This document shows positions 12,064 through 24,392 of a DNA stretch of 64,000 nt, piece by piece. The translations under genes were made by a program, and so were the position numbers. A model generated the notes under the pieces. That model made no database searches, had not been told where the DNA came from, and saw only the letters and a list, made by a program, of their open reading frames with translations. Numbering within the stretch: the stretch's first letter is position 1; every line of letters starts with the position of its first letter. Source of the stretch: Incurvaria masculella (lineage: Eukaryota > Arthropoda > Insecta > Lepidoptera > Incurvariidae); the NCBI GenBank assembly GCA_946894095.1, contig OX335644.1, positions 8,165,595 through 8,229,594 of the forward strand, in the 5' to 3' direction.

Positions 12064-12243
12064 GGACAACGGAGTGTGGGAAGAACACCCGCCAGGTGGG
12101 ACGACATCCAGTGCGTCGGCGGAAAGCAGTGGTTCCGTACCACTGATGGCCGGGAGGACTGGAGGAAAATCGTATGTCCAGCAGTCGACGCAAACACGCT
12201 GACTGACTTAGTTCAATATGGGTGTAACCAGTTCTGGCAGTGA
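12064..12243 (+). pseudogene. LINE reverse-transcriptase C-terminal remnant (copy 1)
   Basis: In one plus-strand frame, 59 codons to a TGA encode GQRSVGRTPARWDDI, then KQWFRTTDGREDWRKI, ending CNQFWQ. This fits the C-terminal tail typical of many insect non-LTR retrotransposon polymerases (R-W-x-DD-I, then G-x-x-W, then DR-x-x-W). All upstream polymerase domains are missing, so it is a 5-prime-truncated fossil. The 3-prime sequence to about 12330 is shared with 35850-36040, which shows that it is a repeat family. Confidence 0.75.
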
Positions 12244-12577
12244 CGGGAGATGGCGCTGGTAAGACATAGTACCAGCGAAAATAAGCAGTTTTCTGCGAGT
12301 TTTGTGCGTTGTATGATGTTAGCAGTCTATTCCTACTATCCTTTGTCTATGGCGAGATGGACTGCTTGCGACATGTAGCATTGTCGGGGCGCACAACACA
12401 ACACGAGTGGCGAAACAGTGCAATGCAACACCGATGTAGCTGTGTGTAGAACAAATCTCTGAATGTTCTCGTGACAGCTGCAGCCTTCTGCAGCAGCGCC
12501 GCCACCCGGCTCGACTCGGTCGCTTGCAGTGCGTGACTCGTTAATCTCCTCTAGACATCCATGTTGTTGACAGACAC

Positions 12578-13056
12578 TTAAGGCCCTGGTACTAGCCAAA
12601 TCGCAAAGTTAGACGAGGCACCCCAAGTTAACTAACTAAGTCTGACGATTATAAGTGTCATTCTTACAATATATGATTCCTTGTCTATTAATCAACCTAT
12701 TTTCGTTAATGTATGTTACCTTTTTCTATACAAAATACATTGCGGAAACGGTGTCCATTTCCGAACTTTTTTGACTAAATGTAGAAATCTAATAGCAAAT
12801 GGAATGTTTTGTTTATGCATATATGCTGTTTTTGCTTATATCTATTAATCGAATTACTTTCAGATTTCTAATGAGAAAAATCTACTTTTTTAATTTTATT
12901 ATTATTTAAATAAATGATGGAATCAAAAAATATTAACAATCCATTATCAGTCTGGAGTTCTATTTGGATTTTCTGAAGCGTTTCACTACATATTATTACA
13001 TTTGTTAAAAAGTGCATTTGTGTGGCGCGAGTAGTTGGCCAGTCCTAGCGCCTTAA
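12578..13056 (+). mobile_element. TTAA-flanked MITE, family R (copy 1)
   Basis: A 479-bp non-coding unit bounded by TTAA on both sides. Its ends are inverted repeats: ACTAGCCAA inside GGCCCTGGTACTAGCCAA pairs with the right end, about 14 of 18 positions in the better-preserved copies. The same unit occurs at 17161, 38456 and 63741 with the TTAA borders kept. TTAA targets are typical of piggyBac-like elements, but the terminal sequence alone does not prove that family. Confidence 0.75.
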
Positions 13057-13109
13057 GACAGTCGTTACCTTAACAATTCCCCACACTACGGGCGATCTGT
13101 TTTCATGCT

Positions 13110-13475
13110 CTCAATGTTTTGCTAGGTTTTTCGAAATTTATGATTTTAAAATATATTGTCGAGACCTACGTCTGCAAGTCTAGATTTTTTTAATTTACCT
13201 TTTAAATTGGAAAATATTGGATCTTTTTTAATGTCGTTTTATTTATCCCGGAATAAAAATATATTTCCATAAAAATAAAATCATTTGGACATAGAATCAC
13301 GCTTTATTAAGTGTTTTTTTTTTTATTACAACAATTACTTTTAGGGATGGCAACCTTAGGGCCTGGAAGATGATTTCGCTCGTTCTCCTTGTCCAATGGA
13401 CAAAAAAAATATTTCTTAACATTTTCAAATCTCAGAGCCTCGCTACCTTCACGACCGTCTTAGGAGTTTGTGCGT
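13110..13475 (+). repeat. Interspersed repeat, family V (copy 1; copy 2 at 17693-18058)
   Basis: Homologous to 49218-49590, sharing CTAGGTTTTT, TTCTAAAATATATTG-type AT-rich blocks, and GCCTGG-AGATGATTTCGCT. No coding potential seen. Confidence 0.55.
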
Positions 13476-15255
13476 TCATGTAGATGACGTCACAGTCATC
13501 TGTGACCTTATGCCCCACGTTACATTTTCTTAGAGCTCAGAGCGGTCACCAACCGTGCTTCTTTTAGTGCGCTGAAACGTATAATTATCAAAATTTGTCT
13601 TGACATTTTTTAAAATTAGAAATGAAAGACTTTTCGTCGTCCAATAGTTATGGGATAAAGGTTGGGAAATAGGAAATGTTTCGTTCTTATATTCAGCAAA
13701 ATCCGGGCAACAATATTTTGTATGAAAAGTTCATCGTTTAGTTCCCCCTTAATGGCATGCTGTGCAGTTTTTACGTGTCTCACGTGTCGTTGGAACTCAA
13801 GAACATCAAAAGCGAGGGAATTCGTAAGCTATCTGACTGGCCGGCGCTACCGTCAGTGTATGTTATATACCTAAAACGTAGCTACGCTGCCTATATACGG
13901 ATGAGTTTCGGGGAAGGGGCATTACAGAGAAGCAGGAAAGTGATTTATTTATCGTGAGTTCCCCGCTCTGCATAAATCTAAAACCCCAAAACTCAATTGA
14001 AGAGAATGGATTGTGTAATTGGTATTACGTCCCGGATGCGGGATAAACATCTATGGGAGTGAATTTTGATACGCATAGTTCCGACCAACACAGAATAAAT
14101 CAAATAACAACTAGTTTATCGCATCCCTCAGCTCAGCATGGCTCAGCTCAGCTCTATCGCTAACTCAGCACGTAAACAAACAAATTACAGTCCAATTGAG
14201 AAACTCCTCCTTTTTTGAAGTCGATTATAAAACCGTCAACGTGTTCACGTGCCGGCCACTGCTGGTATTTTGCAATTTCATACAAAATTAGCGCTTCAGA
14301 ATTCTAGCCTTTTCTCAAAAAGTTTCTCAAAAAGAATTTTCGAACAACCGTTAATTGGAGAACAATTAGGGACAAACCGTGTGTAACCGACAGACACCAG
14401 ATCCAAACCTCCCTTTTTTCGCTTTTTGCGACGGGACCCTAAAAATGGTTAAATCTTTTTAAGAGCGTGATTTAGGCCAGTTGTAGCATAATATGTTTTA
14501 TTACAACGAACAAAGAAAAAAAAGGCCTGGGGAGTAAGTTAAAAGCAATCAGTCTTTTTGAATTAAGTTATTTTTAAGTTTTATTAAAGGAAAATTCCCA
14601 AAATAAAAGGCGAGCTAGCAAGTTTTACCACTATTACTTTATTAAGGTAAACTATAGATAGGTAGGCAGTACATATTTCGTCAAAAATTTCAAATACTGT
14701 TAAACCTTTTTGATTATTTTTACTTTCGATTGTGCCAAACGGAAACACGTAATCTCAGACGAATCATATAGGTATTAATAGAAGCATCAAGAGATAAAAA
14801 TAGTTTCATGTTTCGATTTCCTTATTGAATTCTCGCAGGCGCCATCTATGAAAGGATATGACCACCGTATTACTGACGAATTTAAAAAAATATTTATGGA
14901 AACTTATTTTGAATACAACATTTTTAAAGTTCTCGATTTAAAAAAAGGAACCAATGAAACCAAATAAATCTTCTATAAATATATGAAACAGATCTATATT
15001 GGTTCCACTGAATAACATTCAAGGCGGCACAGCGTTATTTCCATTACAATGGGCATTTTACTTAATTTTAGATCTATGGAAAAAGTGGTTCTATATCTAT
15101 GTGTTTCTATGTTCTATACATACTTACGTTTATTCCATTTGCACAATCAGAGTTTTCTAGTGCGGTCAATACTCACCTGTTTATCGTTTAGGTACACTCA
15201 ACACTCTGTAGGGCTTCCCGTATCGAACTCACCTGAAACAATAGAATGAACACCT

Positions 15256-15420
15256 ATGAGTACTTACGACAAGAAGGACAGATCTTACGTACATGAGTTT
15301 GTATATCCGCAGTACCTACTCGAGGATGTGGCCTGTTCACCGTTGGCAGTCGCCAAGTACTCGTGGGTAACACTGAAACACCAGGAAGTGTCCGGCTTCC
15401 AACACGATAAGTATGAGTAA
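15256..15420 (+). CDS. Candidate small ORF or first coding exon, 54 aa (copy 2)
   Basis: Identical copy of the ORF at 10673-10837, carried by the tandem duplication. The same caveats apply: the coding status rests on composition and a donor-like GTATGAGT only. Confidence 0.33.
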   Translation: MSTYDKKDRSYVHEFVYPQYLLEDVACSPLAVAKYSWVTLKHQEVSGFQHDKYE

Positions 15421-16646
15421 TTATAGCAATACGCAATAATATATGGACGTTCGATCGAGTTTGAAGAATAAGGATTACATATCATCTACGTTCTTGAGCA
15501 CATTGATCTGGAAATAGATATATTTATTGCTATGACTATAGCGTAGACTATGTACAGCACTAAAATGAAATCATTCAATGGTTACGTTTCAGTTTTAATT
15601 TGCAAAAAATCATAACGGCATTGACTGCATGTAAAAACACCGCGGAAAGAAAGAGGGGTCACGATTTCTCAGAGCGTGGTAGGTGTTCGCGGAAGATGAA
15701 TACAGTCCAATAAGTTGGACGTTAGTCACGGTAGAGTGCAGCCCTGCCGGCGAACAGTCCACTGGCGATAGAGGGAGCCGGGGTCGTGCGGCCGCGGCAC
15801 GACGGGCCACTAGTAGTAGATCACAGTCCCGGAGCTGTGGACTTATCCTAGTATTTACATGATAACATTGTTAATATATGTGCACATAATTAAAGCTAAA
15901 TTACCGAACCCGTATCGTATATCAGAAAACCTGCGTTTGGTACTTACTTACTACGTAAGGATTAATTTATTTATTCGCTTGCAATCAACGAAACTAGCCA
16001 GGCCAGAACCTCTATTTAAAGCATCTAACATCTTACATTTCAGTAATACCTAGTATATGTGTGCACTTAATCAAAGGAAAGCCATCTCAAAGGATAAGGA
16101 TAGGAATATAGTTCCAACAATGTCCTAATTGTGCTTGAAAAATCTTTCAAATCCGGAGCGGCCAACGATACCGCGAAATATCCGGTGGCTTGGCGCATGC
16201 CGCCGCCGTATGCTTTATGGTGGTTTAAAAAAATTTCATAGGTTTAGTGACAGCTCCGAGACTGCTCTGAGCCAGTGGGCATGACGAGCGAGAGACTATT
16301 GTACCGGCCCCGCGGCGTGACGCCGCCGCAGCACGGCGCGGGAGGCGGCGCGGCGGCAGCGAATCTGCACCGCGCTGCCACTATCGCGCGAGATCATAGA
16401 TAAATGAGAGTAGGGAAAGATTGCTAACGTCATACAAGTGTTGAATATGGATAAAAAAAGTCCACAGATGGCGTTGCAATTAAATTCCATAATAAATTAA
16501 ATACAAACTAATGAATATCAATGATATTTTTTATTAAAATTATATTACTAAATTTATAGTAAATGTAACGTCTTCATCACGCGCCTTGGCAAAAATTGGA
16601 ATTAAGCTTAGTTTAATTCCTTGTCCTACACTGGCGGCCGTGCACA

Positions 16647-16826
16647 GGACAACGGAGTGTGGGAAGAACACCCGCCAGGTGGGACGACATCCAGTGCGTC
16701 GGCGGAAAGCAGTGGTTCCGTACCACTGATGGCCGGGAGGACTGGAGGAAAATCGTATGTCCAGCAGTCGACGCAAACACGCTGACTGACTTAGTTCAAT
16801 ATGGGTGTAACCAGTTCTGGCAGTGA
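16647..16826 (+). pseudogene. LINE reverse-transcriptase C-terminal remnant (copy 2)
   Basis: Identical to 12064-12243, carried by the tandem duplication. Confidence 0.75.
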
Positions 16827-17160
16827 CGGGAGATGGCGCTGGTAAGACATAGTACCAGCGAAAATAAGCAGTTTTCTGCGAGTTTTGTGCGTTGTATGAT
16901 GTTAGCAGTCTATTCCTACTATCCTTTGTCTATGGCGAGATGGACTGCTTGCGACATGTAGCATTGTCGGGGCGCACAACACAACACGAGTGGCGAAACA
17001 GTGCAATGCAACACCGATGTAGCTGTGTGTAGAACAAATCTCTGAATGTTCTCGTGACAGCTGCAGCCTTCTGCAGCAGCGCCGCCACCCGGCTCGACTC
17101 GGTCGCTTGCAGTGCGTGACTCGTTAATCTCCTCTAGACATCCATGTTGTTGACAGACAC

Positions 17161-17639
17161 TTAAGGCCCTGGTACTAGCCAAATCGCAAAGTTAGACGAG
17201 GCACCCCAAGTTAACTAACTAAGTCTGACGATTATAAGTGTCATTCTTACAATATATGATTCCTTGTCTATTAATCAACCTATTTTCGTTAATGTATGTT
17301 ACCTTTTTCTATACAAAATACATTGCGGAAACGGTGTCCATTTCCGAACTTTTTTGACTAAATGTAGAAATCTAATAGCAAATGGAATGTTTTGTTTATG
17401 CATATATGCTGTTTTTGCTTATATCTATTAATCGAATTACTTTCAGATTTCTAATGAGAAAAATCTACTTTTTTAATTTTATTATTATTTAAATAAATGA
17501 TGGAATCAAAAAATATTAACAATCCATTATCAGTCTGGAGTTCTATTTGGATTTTCTGAAGCGTTTCACTACATATTATTACATTTGTTAAAAAGTGCAT
17601 TTGTGTGGCGCGAGTAGTTGGCCAGTCCTAGCGCCTTAA
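17161..17639 (+). mobile_element. TTAA-flanked MITE, family R (copy 2, inside duplication)
   Basis: Identical to 12578-13056 by virtue of the tandem duplication. Confidence 0.75.
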
Positions 17640-17692
17640 GACAGTCGTTACCTTAACAATTCCCCACACTACGGGCGATCTGTTTTCATGCT

Positions 17693-18058
17693 CTCAATGT
17701 TTTGCTAGGTTTTTCGAAATTTATGATTTTAAAATATATTGTCGAGACCTACGTCTGCAAGTCTAGATTTTTTTAATTTACCTTTTAAATTGGAAAATAT
17801 TGGATCTTTTTTAATGTCGTTTTATTTATCCCGGAATAAAAATATATTTCCATAAAAATAAAATCATTTGGACATAGAATCACGCTTTATTAAGTGTTTT
17901 TTTTTTTATTACAACAATTACTTTTAGGGATGGCAACCTTAGGGCCTGGAAGATGATTTCGCTCGTTCTCCTTGTCCAATGGACAAAAAAAATATTTCTT
18001 AACATTTTCAAATCTCAGAGCCTCGCTACCTTCACGACCGTCTTAGGAGTTTGTGCGT
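17693..18058 (+). repeat. Interspersed repeat, family V (copy 2, inside duplication)
   Basis: Identical to 13110-13475. Confidence 0.55.
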
Positions 18059-18202
18059 TCATGTAGATGACGTCACAGTCATCTGTGACCTTATGCCCCA
18101 CGTTACATTTCGCCCCAAAAATAGTAAGTTATTTACTACTACTCTATTGGCGAGCACACTATGCAGACATTTAATTAATCTCATATGACAATTTATAAAA
18201 AA

Positions 18203-18251
18203 GTTAGCATCATGGAGGTGAGGAAAATTTCTTCACCCCCATGGTTAGCAT
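18203..18251. mobile_element. 33-bp micro-palindrome with 8-bp target duplication
   Basis: The core 18211-18243 begins CATGGAGGTGAGGAAA and ends with a near-complement TTTCTTCACCCCCATG (14 of 16 paired, one central base). It is flanked by identical GTTAGCAT at 18203-18210 and 18244-18251. Inverted ends plus an exact 8-bp direct repeat are the signature of DNA-transposon insertion. Related palindromes lie at 35621 and about 54646. Confidence 0.75.
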
Positions 18252-19554
18252 TAGTTAATTACTTGGCATAGCGCAAAAAATATCTAATTGTAAATGACAA
18301 CTTTTTGCACGCATCCTCACAATATCTGATTCATTCTTACTTATGTATGCAACAGTTTAATGAGATTAAATACATAGTGCCACCAGCGACCGTGGCGCAA
18401 TTTAATTTGACGTAGACACCCCCCCTAAAACATCAACTGCATCGGTTTTCATATTCTGTTGCGTCAATGGATTTCGCTGAAAAGCCTGCGTTGCCGCTTC
18501 TTAATGGGCTTAATAAAATATAATAGGATTCATCAGCGGCACGTCATAAGACCGACCAGAATTCAACGTCATAAGTACAGCTAGTCATTGAAGGTTACCC
18601 TGCCCACGGCTTTACGAAGGTGCGATTATTTTTAAACGGTGACATGACGTCAACTAGCAACTAGAAAAGTCTCACTCGCTTAGGCCCGATTTTCAATCCT
18701 CAAGTACTTAACGGTCTGATTTAAAATTAACTTTTTCCAAAAGACGGATAGGCACTACCTATTTTCTATCACAATTATCTGACCGTAATTTTACTAATAA
18801 AAATATGGACTTACTATAACGGATAGATAAGCAGAGGCATAATAAATCCGTCGAATAGTTATCTGGCTGGTTAACAGGCTGACTAAGAAGACCTCGTTTG
18901 TAATAAAATAGATGTGTTTCCTTGCAATTTATTTTCATGCGTTTGCTCTATCTTTCTACTTAAATCCTTAAATTAGAATGCAATTGGAGAATGTCTACTA
19001 AAATGCAACAGTTGCAAGCGCTATTATTGCAAAAATACATATTCCTTCTAAATCGAATCCGACCATACCAAAATCGATATATTGCGTTCTAAGCGCGTTA
19101 TACGTTATTTAACACCTTCCTGGTTTAAATTAATCTCGTAACTGCGCGAAGGATGCCGAGTCTCAACCTTGGGTTGCTGACTCACCAATTTGCATTGTCG
19201 AGAAGTGTGTAGTTTTAGGCCATCGTGAACATAAAGCCGAGCAGAAATCAGAAATAGAGCGAGCGGATTCGTACAGTCGGGTTCAACGTATGAGCGTGAC
19301 CTTACGAACAAGGAAGTGACTGCTACGCTACACCTTTAGCGCACCTTCGGAGAACGTACACCCGCCTACCTTGGCGTCACTGTGAACCAGTATTGTAAAT
19401 TTGTTTGTCAATTATTATAGATCGAGTTTATTCCTGGAAAAATCTTGATTAGACAAATACTGAGATACATAACTAAGGTAATTCCAAAAATTAAATAATT
19501 GTAATAATCTTTTGAAAATAAGCTCATTTGTTTCTTTCTGGATATATTCATCTG
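18252..19554. other. No recognised feature
   Basis: AT-rich sequence without family members elsewhere in the window. 19746-20924 is similar. Confidence 0.45.
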
Positions 19555-19745
19555 ACGTATTCGAACCTGCGACCTTTGGATTTTATGTCCGCTGCTCTTT
19601 TTTTATGAAAGACCGGTATGGGTGGCTGTGCTGAGGACCAAAGGTGCTCACAAAAGCGAAATACACCTCGCCTCGCGAAACCACGCTCAGCGAGGCACCA
19701 TGCCACCGGAGTTATCTACTATCGCTGAGCTATCGAGCATGTTTA
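19555..19745 (-). repeat. tRNA-like and interspersed repeat segment
   Basis: On the minus strand a B-box-like GGTCGCAGGTTCGAATACG lies at about 19555-19580. Farther upstream is CTCGCGAAACCACGCTCAGC (plus strand), shared with 60925-60990 along with ACTATCGCT. It looks like two repeat pieces joined. The 100-codon plus frame over it is not a gene. Confidence 0.4.
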
Positions 19746-20924
19746 AATTACGCTTGAAGACGTACATAGGTATGAGGAAAGGCATCCGCCGGCAGACAGT
19801 TCCATATCCTGGCGGTGTCTGCGGAATTTCTGCGGCGAGTGCTCTACCGCTGAACGTCAGCCAACAAATTTCTCGATTATATTCGAAACGACACACTCCC
19901 TTTAATACCGCCGTATGGGACTGATTCCTGGTATTAATATCATATGCTAAGGGATTTTGATTGAAATGATTCCGATATCAGCCTAATATAATTGCTGTCG
20001 TCACCGAAGTAGAATTTGGTATCGGACACTAGAGTACACGGAGATCGACGATCTCAGCGCTAAAGTCAGCGAATTTAACTTACTATTTTATGCATTTGAT
20101 CGAATTCAATGAATACGAGATTATTCTTATCTCATTCTAATTTGATTTTTAAAATAAGCCAATAATGCTTTTCTGCGTAAATGCGATATACAACATTTGT
20201 TTTTTACCGTCTGTTAGTTTTATAGCCTTGATTAACTCTCGTTATCACTGGTATTCCCCTGAAATTGCCTTCTTTTTAAACTATACGCGAAAAAAAAAAT
20301 GATAACAAATCTGCTTCGTTGCGAATTTGTATTTCTTTCTATAATTAGCGCGAAAGATCACACAGGCGAGTACAATCTACCGCGTGCATGTACGATTTAG
20401 TTACGGATTTTAAAGCATACCAATCGATAATTTGAATCGTGGATAATTCTGCACACGTTTGAAATCACATCTTCGGTAAGATTTAAAAAAAAAGTGTTTA
20501 CTTTGGGATACCCGTCTTTTTAATTTGAACAAAATACATCGAAATGGACTGATATTAAATCCACACAAATAGGTTATGTCAATTTGATAATAAAACAATT
20601 CTATTACTTCATAAGCCACGCTTAGATGCACCTGTCTCTGTGATTTCTCCTAATAAAGAAATAAATAAATAGATTGCTATATCGGTTAGCAGTAGATCAC
20701 AATATTATTATATTTTGATTGGATACACAGAGAACAATAATCACTACATAGTATACAACAAAGTTTCTCTGTCCCTATATAATGTATAAAATCTTGTCAG
20801 CGTTTGTTAGGTAGAGTATGTGTACTACAAGGATTGTTAAAATATAGTACATTATTTAACAAAATCAATCAAACCTTATCAAAAAAGTAAAATACGTTTT
20901 AACACCCGTATTTAGGATTAAACC

Positions 20925-21005
20925 CGCCGGGGTTAGTACCATCGCATTGGATTCAGGATGGAATGATGGTCCGTATTTTCCATACAGTTCAATGCATTGC
21001 TGTGC
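20925..21005 (+). mobile_element. SINE body fragment (family S)
   Basis: AGTACCATCGCATTGGAT, TCCGTATTTTCCATACAGTT and CAATGCATTGCTGTGCT match the middle of the family S SINE at 24481-24893 in plus orientation. Confidence 0.5.
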
Positions 21006-21295
21006 TAGTAAAATCATAGATTAAACAAGCTCTAATCTATGGTAAAATGATGATCCTGGTATGAAACATAAGACCTTCGGAGGTGCATTGTGTTGGGCAA
21101 TCATCATCCATCAAAATATCCTTCCACAAAAATTGTAGCATCCATCTTTGTCCAGTAATCAAAACAAAAATAGCTAGCAATATCTTTGTTTGCCCTGATA
21201 AATGATTTATTTTATCGTGCGATGACAGAAGTCACGACGTTTTCCATTATCAGGTTGATTAGTCTCATTCCGTGTTGCATTTTAGTGGGGCGATA

Positions 21296-21343
21296 CCGTC
21301 TTTCCCCTTGACGAATAAAGGCATTGGACAAGGGGAAAGACGG
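21296..21343. repeat. Hairpin with perfect 15-bp arms
   Basis: CCGTCTTTCCCCTTG and its exact complement CAAGGGGAAAGACGG flank an 18-base loop. Confidence 0.85.
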
Positions 21344-21783
21344 CAAGGTTTCACAATGGAATTACATACATTACATACCTTATTTTTCCGTGATACAAAT
21401 CAGAACTCGTAACAGCGCCCACTTTTGCTTCCACTTAATACAATGTAACAATAATGTATGCTCGATCACTATTCACTTTAACGCGTTCGTGTTCGGTGAT
21501 GATGTCAATCGAAATGGCGACACGGCCCAACGTCACTCCATTAAGAAGGTTTTTCACATTTATCGGCACACTTAAGTATTGCATTATTAAGATAAGATGG
21601 ATAAGTGTTAGAGCTCTGTGTGTACGTCTAGACAGCTACGAATTCTAAAAAAATGAGCGTCATCCATTTTTTACCCTTACAATGACCACCAAACCTCTTT
21701 GTGCAGATGAAGTTGGTTGGTCTTTACGACATCTCACGAAATATTGCGCAACTACTGATAAAGTTTTTATACATAATTGGACA

Positions 21784-21960
21784 GAGATGGCTATAATAAA
21801 TACCACACCCACCGTCGTGTTAATGGCCTAACACCCCGCATTCCCGAAGAAATTCGGGAATGCCCCCCTTTTATGAGCACGGCTACATTGAAGTGGATGG
21901 ATAATTTTTATTACCGCTTCGACCATCTTTTCATCCTTACGATGGTAACAAAATAAAAAC
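21784..21960 (-). mobile_element. SINE body fragment (family S)
   Basis: Contains GAGCACGGCTACATTGAAG, ATTACCGCTTCGACCATCTT and CATCCTTACGATGGTAAC, matching the complementary strand of family S. An internal CATTCCCGAA/TTCGGGAATG hairpin is preserved. The head is missing. Confidence 0.6.
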
Positions 21961-22154
21961 AAAAACGTTCAGAAATAGCTCTCAAATGATTTATTTAATG
22001 TGCAAAATGTATGAAGATTCTTAATTTGACTGAGGAAACAGGCAATAGGAACTTGATCACTTCATTATCCTCCAAAACCTTACCACATGGAGAAAAACTT
22101 CATTGTGTGTAATTGGTGTTATTATGTTGTTGCTGACGGTTACGATTTTTCAAT

Positions 22155-22805
22155 GGGGGAACGGCATAACGTATAATATGCAGATCGTATAATGTCATAT
22201 TTTAACAAAATTTTAAAACCATGCACAACGTATAATCGGCAGATCGTATAATCTTATACGTAGTGCATGAAGAAGTCCAAAAAATTAAATTACTTATTTC
22301 TCCATGCATAACGTATAATAGTCACAACGTATAATGTTATGATCTTTATTTAACAAAAAAAGAAAACTATGCATATCATATAATCCTAAAATATTTCATA
22401 CGATAAGCGCCCTTATCGAGATAAGATTAAAGATTATACTCGCACGCGACTTTTCGACCGTCTCAATTAGCGTTGTAGCAAATTGTTACTCTTCAACAGA
22501 TATCGATTCGTAGCAATTTCAGCCTTAAATGTATCGTTGTTAGGGCGCTTTATGCAGTGCTTCTTGGCATATTATACGTTCTGCATGGTTTTCTTTTTTT
22601 GTGAATTCATGTTAGGAATATTATACGTTGTGACTATTATACGTTCTGCATGATGCAAAGAGTTTATTTTATTTTTAAACTCATGCACAACGTATAACAT
22701 TATACGTTGTGAATATTATACGATATGCATGGTTTTAATTTTTTGGAAAAAAATACTATTATACGTTGTGAATATTATACGTAGTGAATACGACTCTTTT
22801 CAATG
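22155..22805. mobile_element. Foldback-type element with paired CGTATAAT motifs
   Basis: Two arms, about 22155-22420 and 22540-22805, are inverted relative to each other. The heptamer CGTATAA or its complement occurs 15 times. Six pairs are spaced exactly 16 bp start to start: 22170/22186, 22229/22245, 22312/22328 on the left and 22621/22637, 22700/22716, 22759/22775 on the right, with orientation reversed between arms. Pairs are often bordered by ATGCACAA or TGCATGG. The arms continue inward as AAGCGCCCTTA and TTAGGGCGCTT. No open frame of note lies in the core, so it is non-autonomous. Confidence 0.8.
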
Positions 22806-24392
22806 TGCATGCAGGTCTCAAACAACTGCCACGGCTGAACTATATTTTGTGTACTTTCATTGACAGAACATGACCAATGGCCCGACGACAGCTGCGTCAA
22901 TGGGCGATGGTATTGAACCATGGATATAGGAAGTTGCGTAAGGTCGAGTCATTACATTTAGGGCTCCAACTGACTCCAGCGTTCAGCAAACAAACGATAA
23001 TGGCGATTTTCGGAAGCATTGAGTTTGCGTTAGGGTTCATTGTTGTATGCGCGTGAAAATCGAGCGCGACGAAGATAAATTTAGGTTGTAGGTCCAAAGT
23101 CTACTTTCTAAAGTGAATTAATATATTTTTCACGGTTATTCACTAGATAAATACATGATCTTGTACCACAAAAAAATATTGTCTAATTACTTTAAAATTT
23201 CCCAAGCCAAGCTTGAAATCCTAGTAAAAACTTTTAAATAGGTCTTTACAAACATAATTTTCCAAAGAATATAAGCAACTTATATACATATATAGACAAT
23301 ATTCGAAACTTTGATATTGCATTTTTTTACCGGTGTTGACCGACGCTGACATAAAATAAAAATAAACGCCGGAATAAATGTCGGAAGTTAGCGTCATATG
23401 TACCAACAATGATTAGTACGAGGGAAGAAAGATCGTTGTTCGATTTGACGATGGCGTTGGCGATCAACCTTCATACTCAGAAAATAATAAAACATTTATT
23501 TGCCCATCTAAAGGGCATTGGCACTATCCATCGAAAATCTAAGCAAGTGTCAATGTCCCTTGTATTTGGTGAAAAAATATCGGTGTTCGTAGACAATGAT
23601 CTTGATAGTCATGCCTTCTATGACAACCCTCAAAGTCAGGTTAAGTTAGGTTAGGTTAGGCCAGGACATTTTAGGTAATTTCCTAAAAGTTTGTTAAGAA
23701 ATAGCTTTGTTATTAACGTCCATATTAAAAAAGGTAAAATAATATTGGTCAGCCTCGGTAGCCCATTCTGTGGTGCGACTCCTCACGAGGGGGTGATTCT
23801 GTTCACGAAACGGAACATATTTTGTTTATGACCAAAAAGGTATAGAATACCCACACAAGGGTGTACCATTCCGACACTAAATACTCATTTATTCATTTAA
23901 AATCATAAAAGTTAATAAAGTATTTAGATTACATAAATGGCATACTTGCAGGCACGTACCTCATTACTTTTAACCTTACTTCTACGCAGGAAATAATCGG
24001 AAAGGTAGACTTATAATTTGAGGACTTACGTAGTATAATTGGGGAATCCGATATAAACTCCGTACTCTACCGAAATCATTAACTTATTGTCGTACTTTTC
24101 TGTCATCACATAAACACAAACCACCATGCCCTTAAAGGAAAAATATGTCTTGTTTACATTACCAACATACGTAGGGCAAAACATGGTACAAGCAAATAAA
24201 TCTCGTGTAAACTAGTCTACACAACTGTGATGTGCGAGCATGGAAATACCGTGCAGCACATACATTATAATTTTCCTGTTGAACAGGCTAGACCATTACA
24301 ATGATGCAGTTATTAATAGCTGCATACGATTACAAACGGGTCGCTGGTTCGCCGATATGGCGACAAGGAGCACAGAGGCCCACCGACAGCGA
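22806..24392. other. No recognised gene
   Basis: Short frames only. A GGTTAGGTTAGG run at about 23645 and a tRNA-like CAGCCTCGGTAGCCCATTCT at about 23751 are the only noticeable pieces. Confidence 0.4.

Larger units (their letters stand above)
8941..13523 (+). repeat. 4583-bp tandem duplication, copy 1
   Basis: The whole segment recurs at 13524-18106 at a constant offset of 4583 bp. All stretches compared by eye are identical, including an 11-T run and every open frame, so there is no indel. The unit begins ATTTTCTTAG and ends CCCCACGTTAC. It contains repeat fragments, a 54-residue ORF, GC-rich islands, a LINE tail and a 479-bp TTAA element. It is either a very recent segmental duplication or an assembly artefact. 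Confidence 0.97.
13524..18106 (+). repeat. 4583-bp tandem duplication, copy 2
   Basis: Second, directly adjacent copy of 8941-13523. After its last base the sequence continues ATTTCGCCCC, so the first four bases of the unit (ATTT) are repeated at the right junction: a 4-bp microhomology of the sort seen in replication slippage or unequal joining. Confidence 0.97.

Noticed and set aside
19622..19924. 100-codon plus frame
   Set aside because: It overlaps a repeat segment shared with 60925-61000 and a tRNA-like piece.
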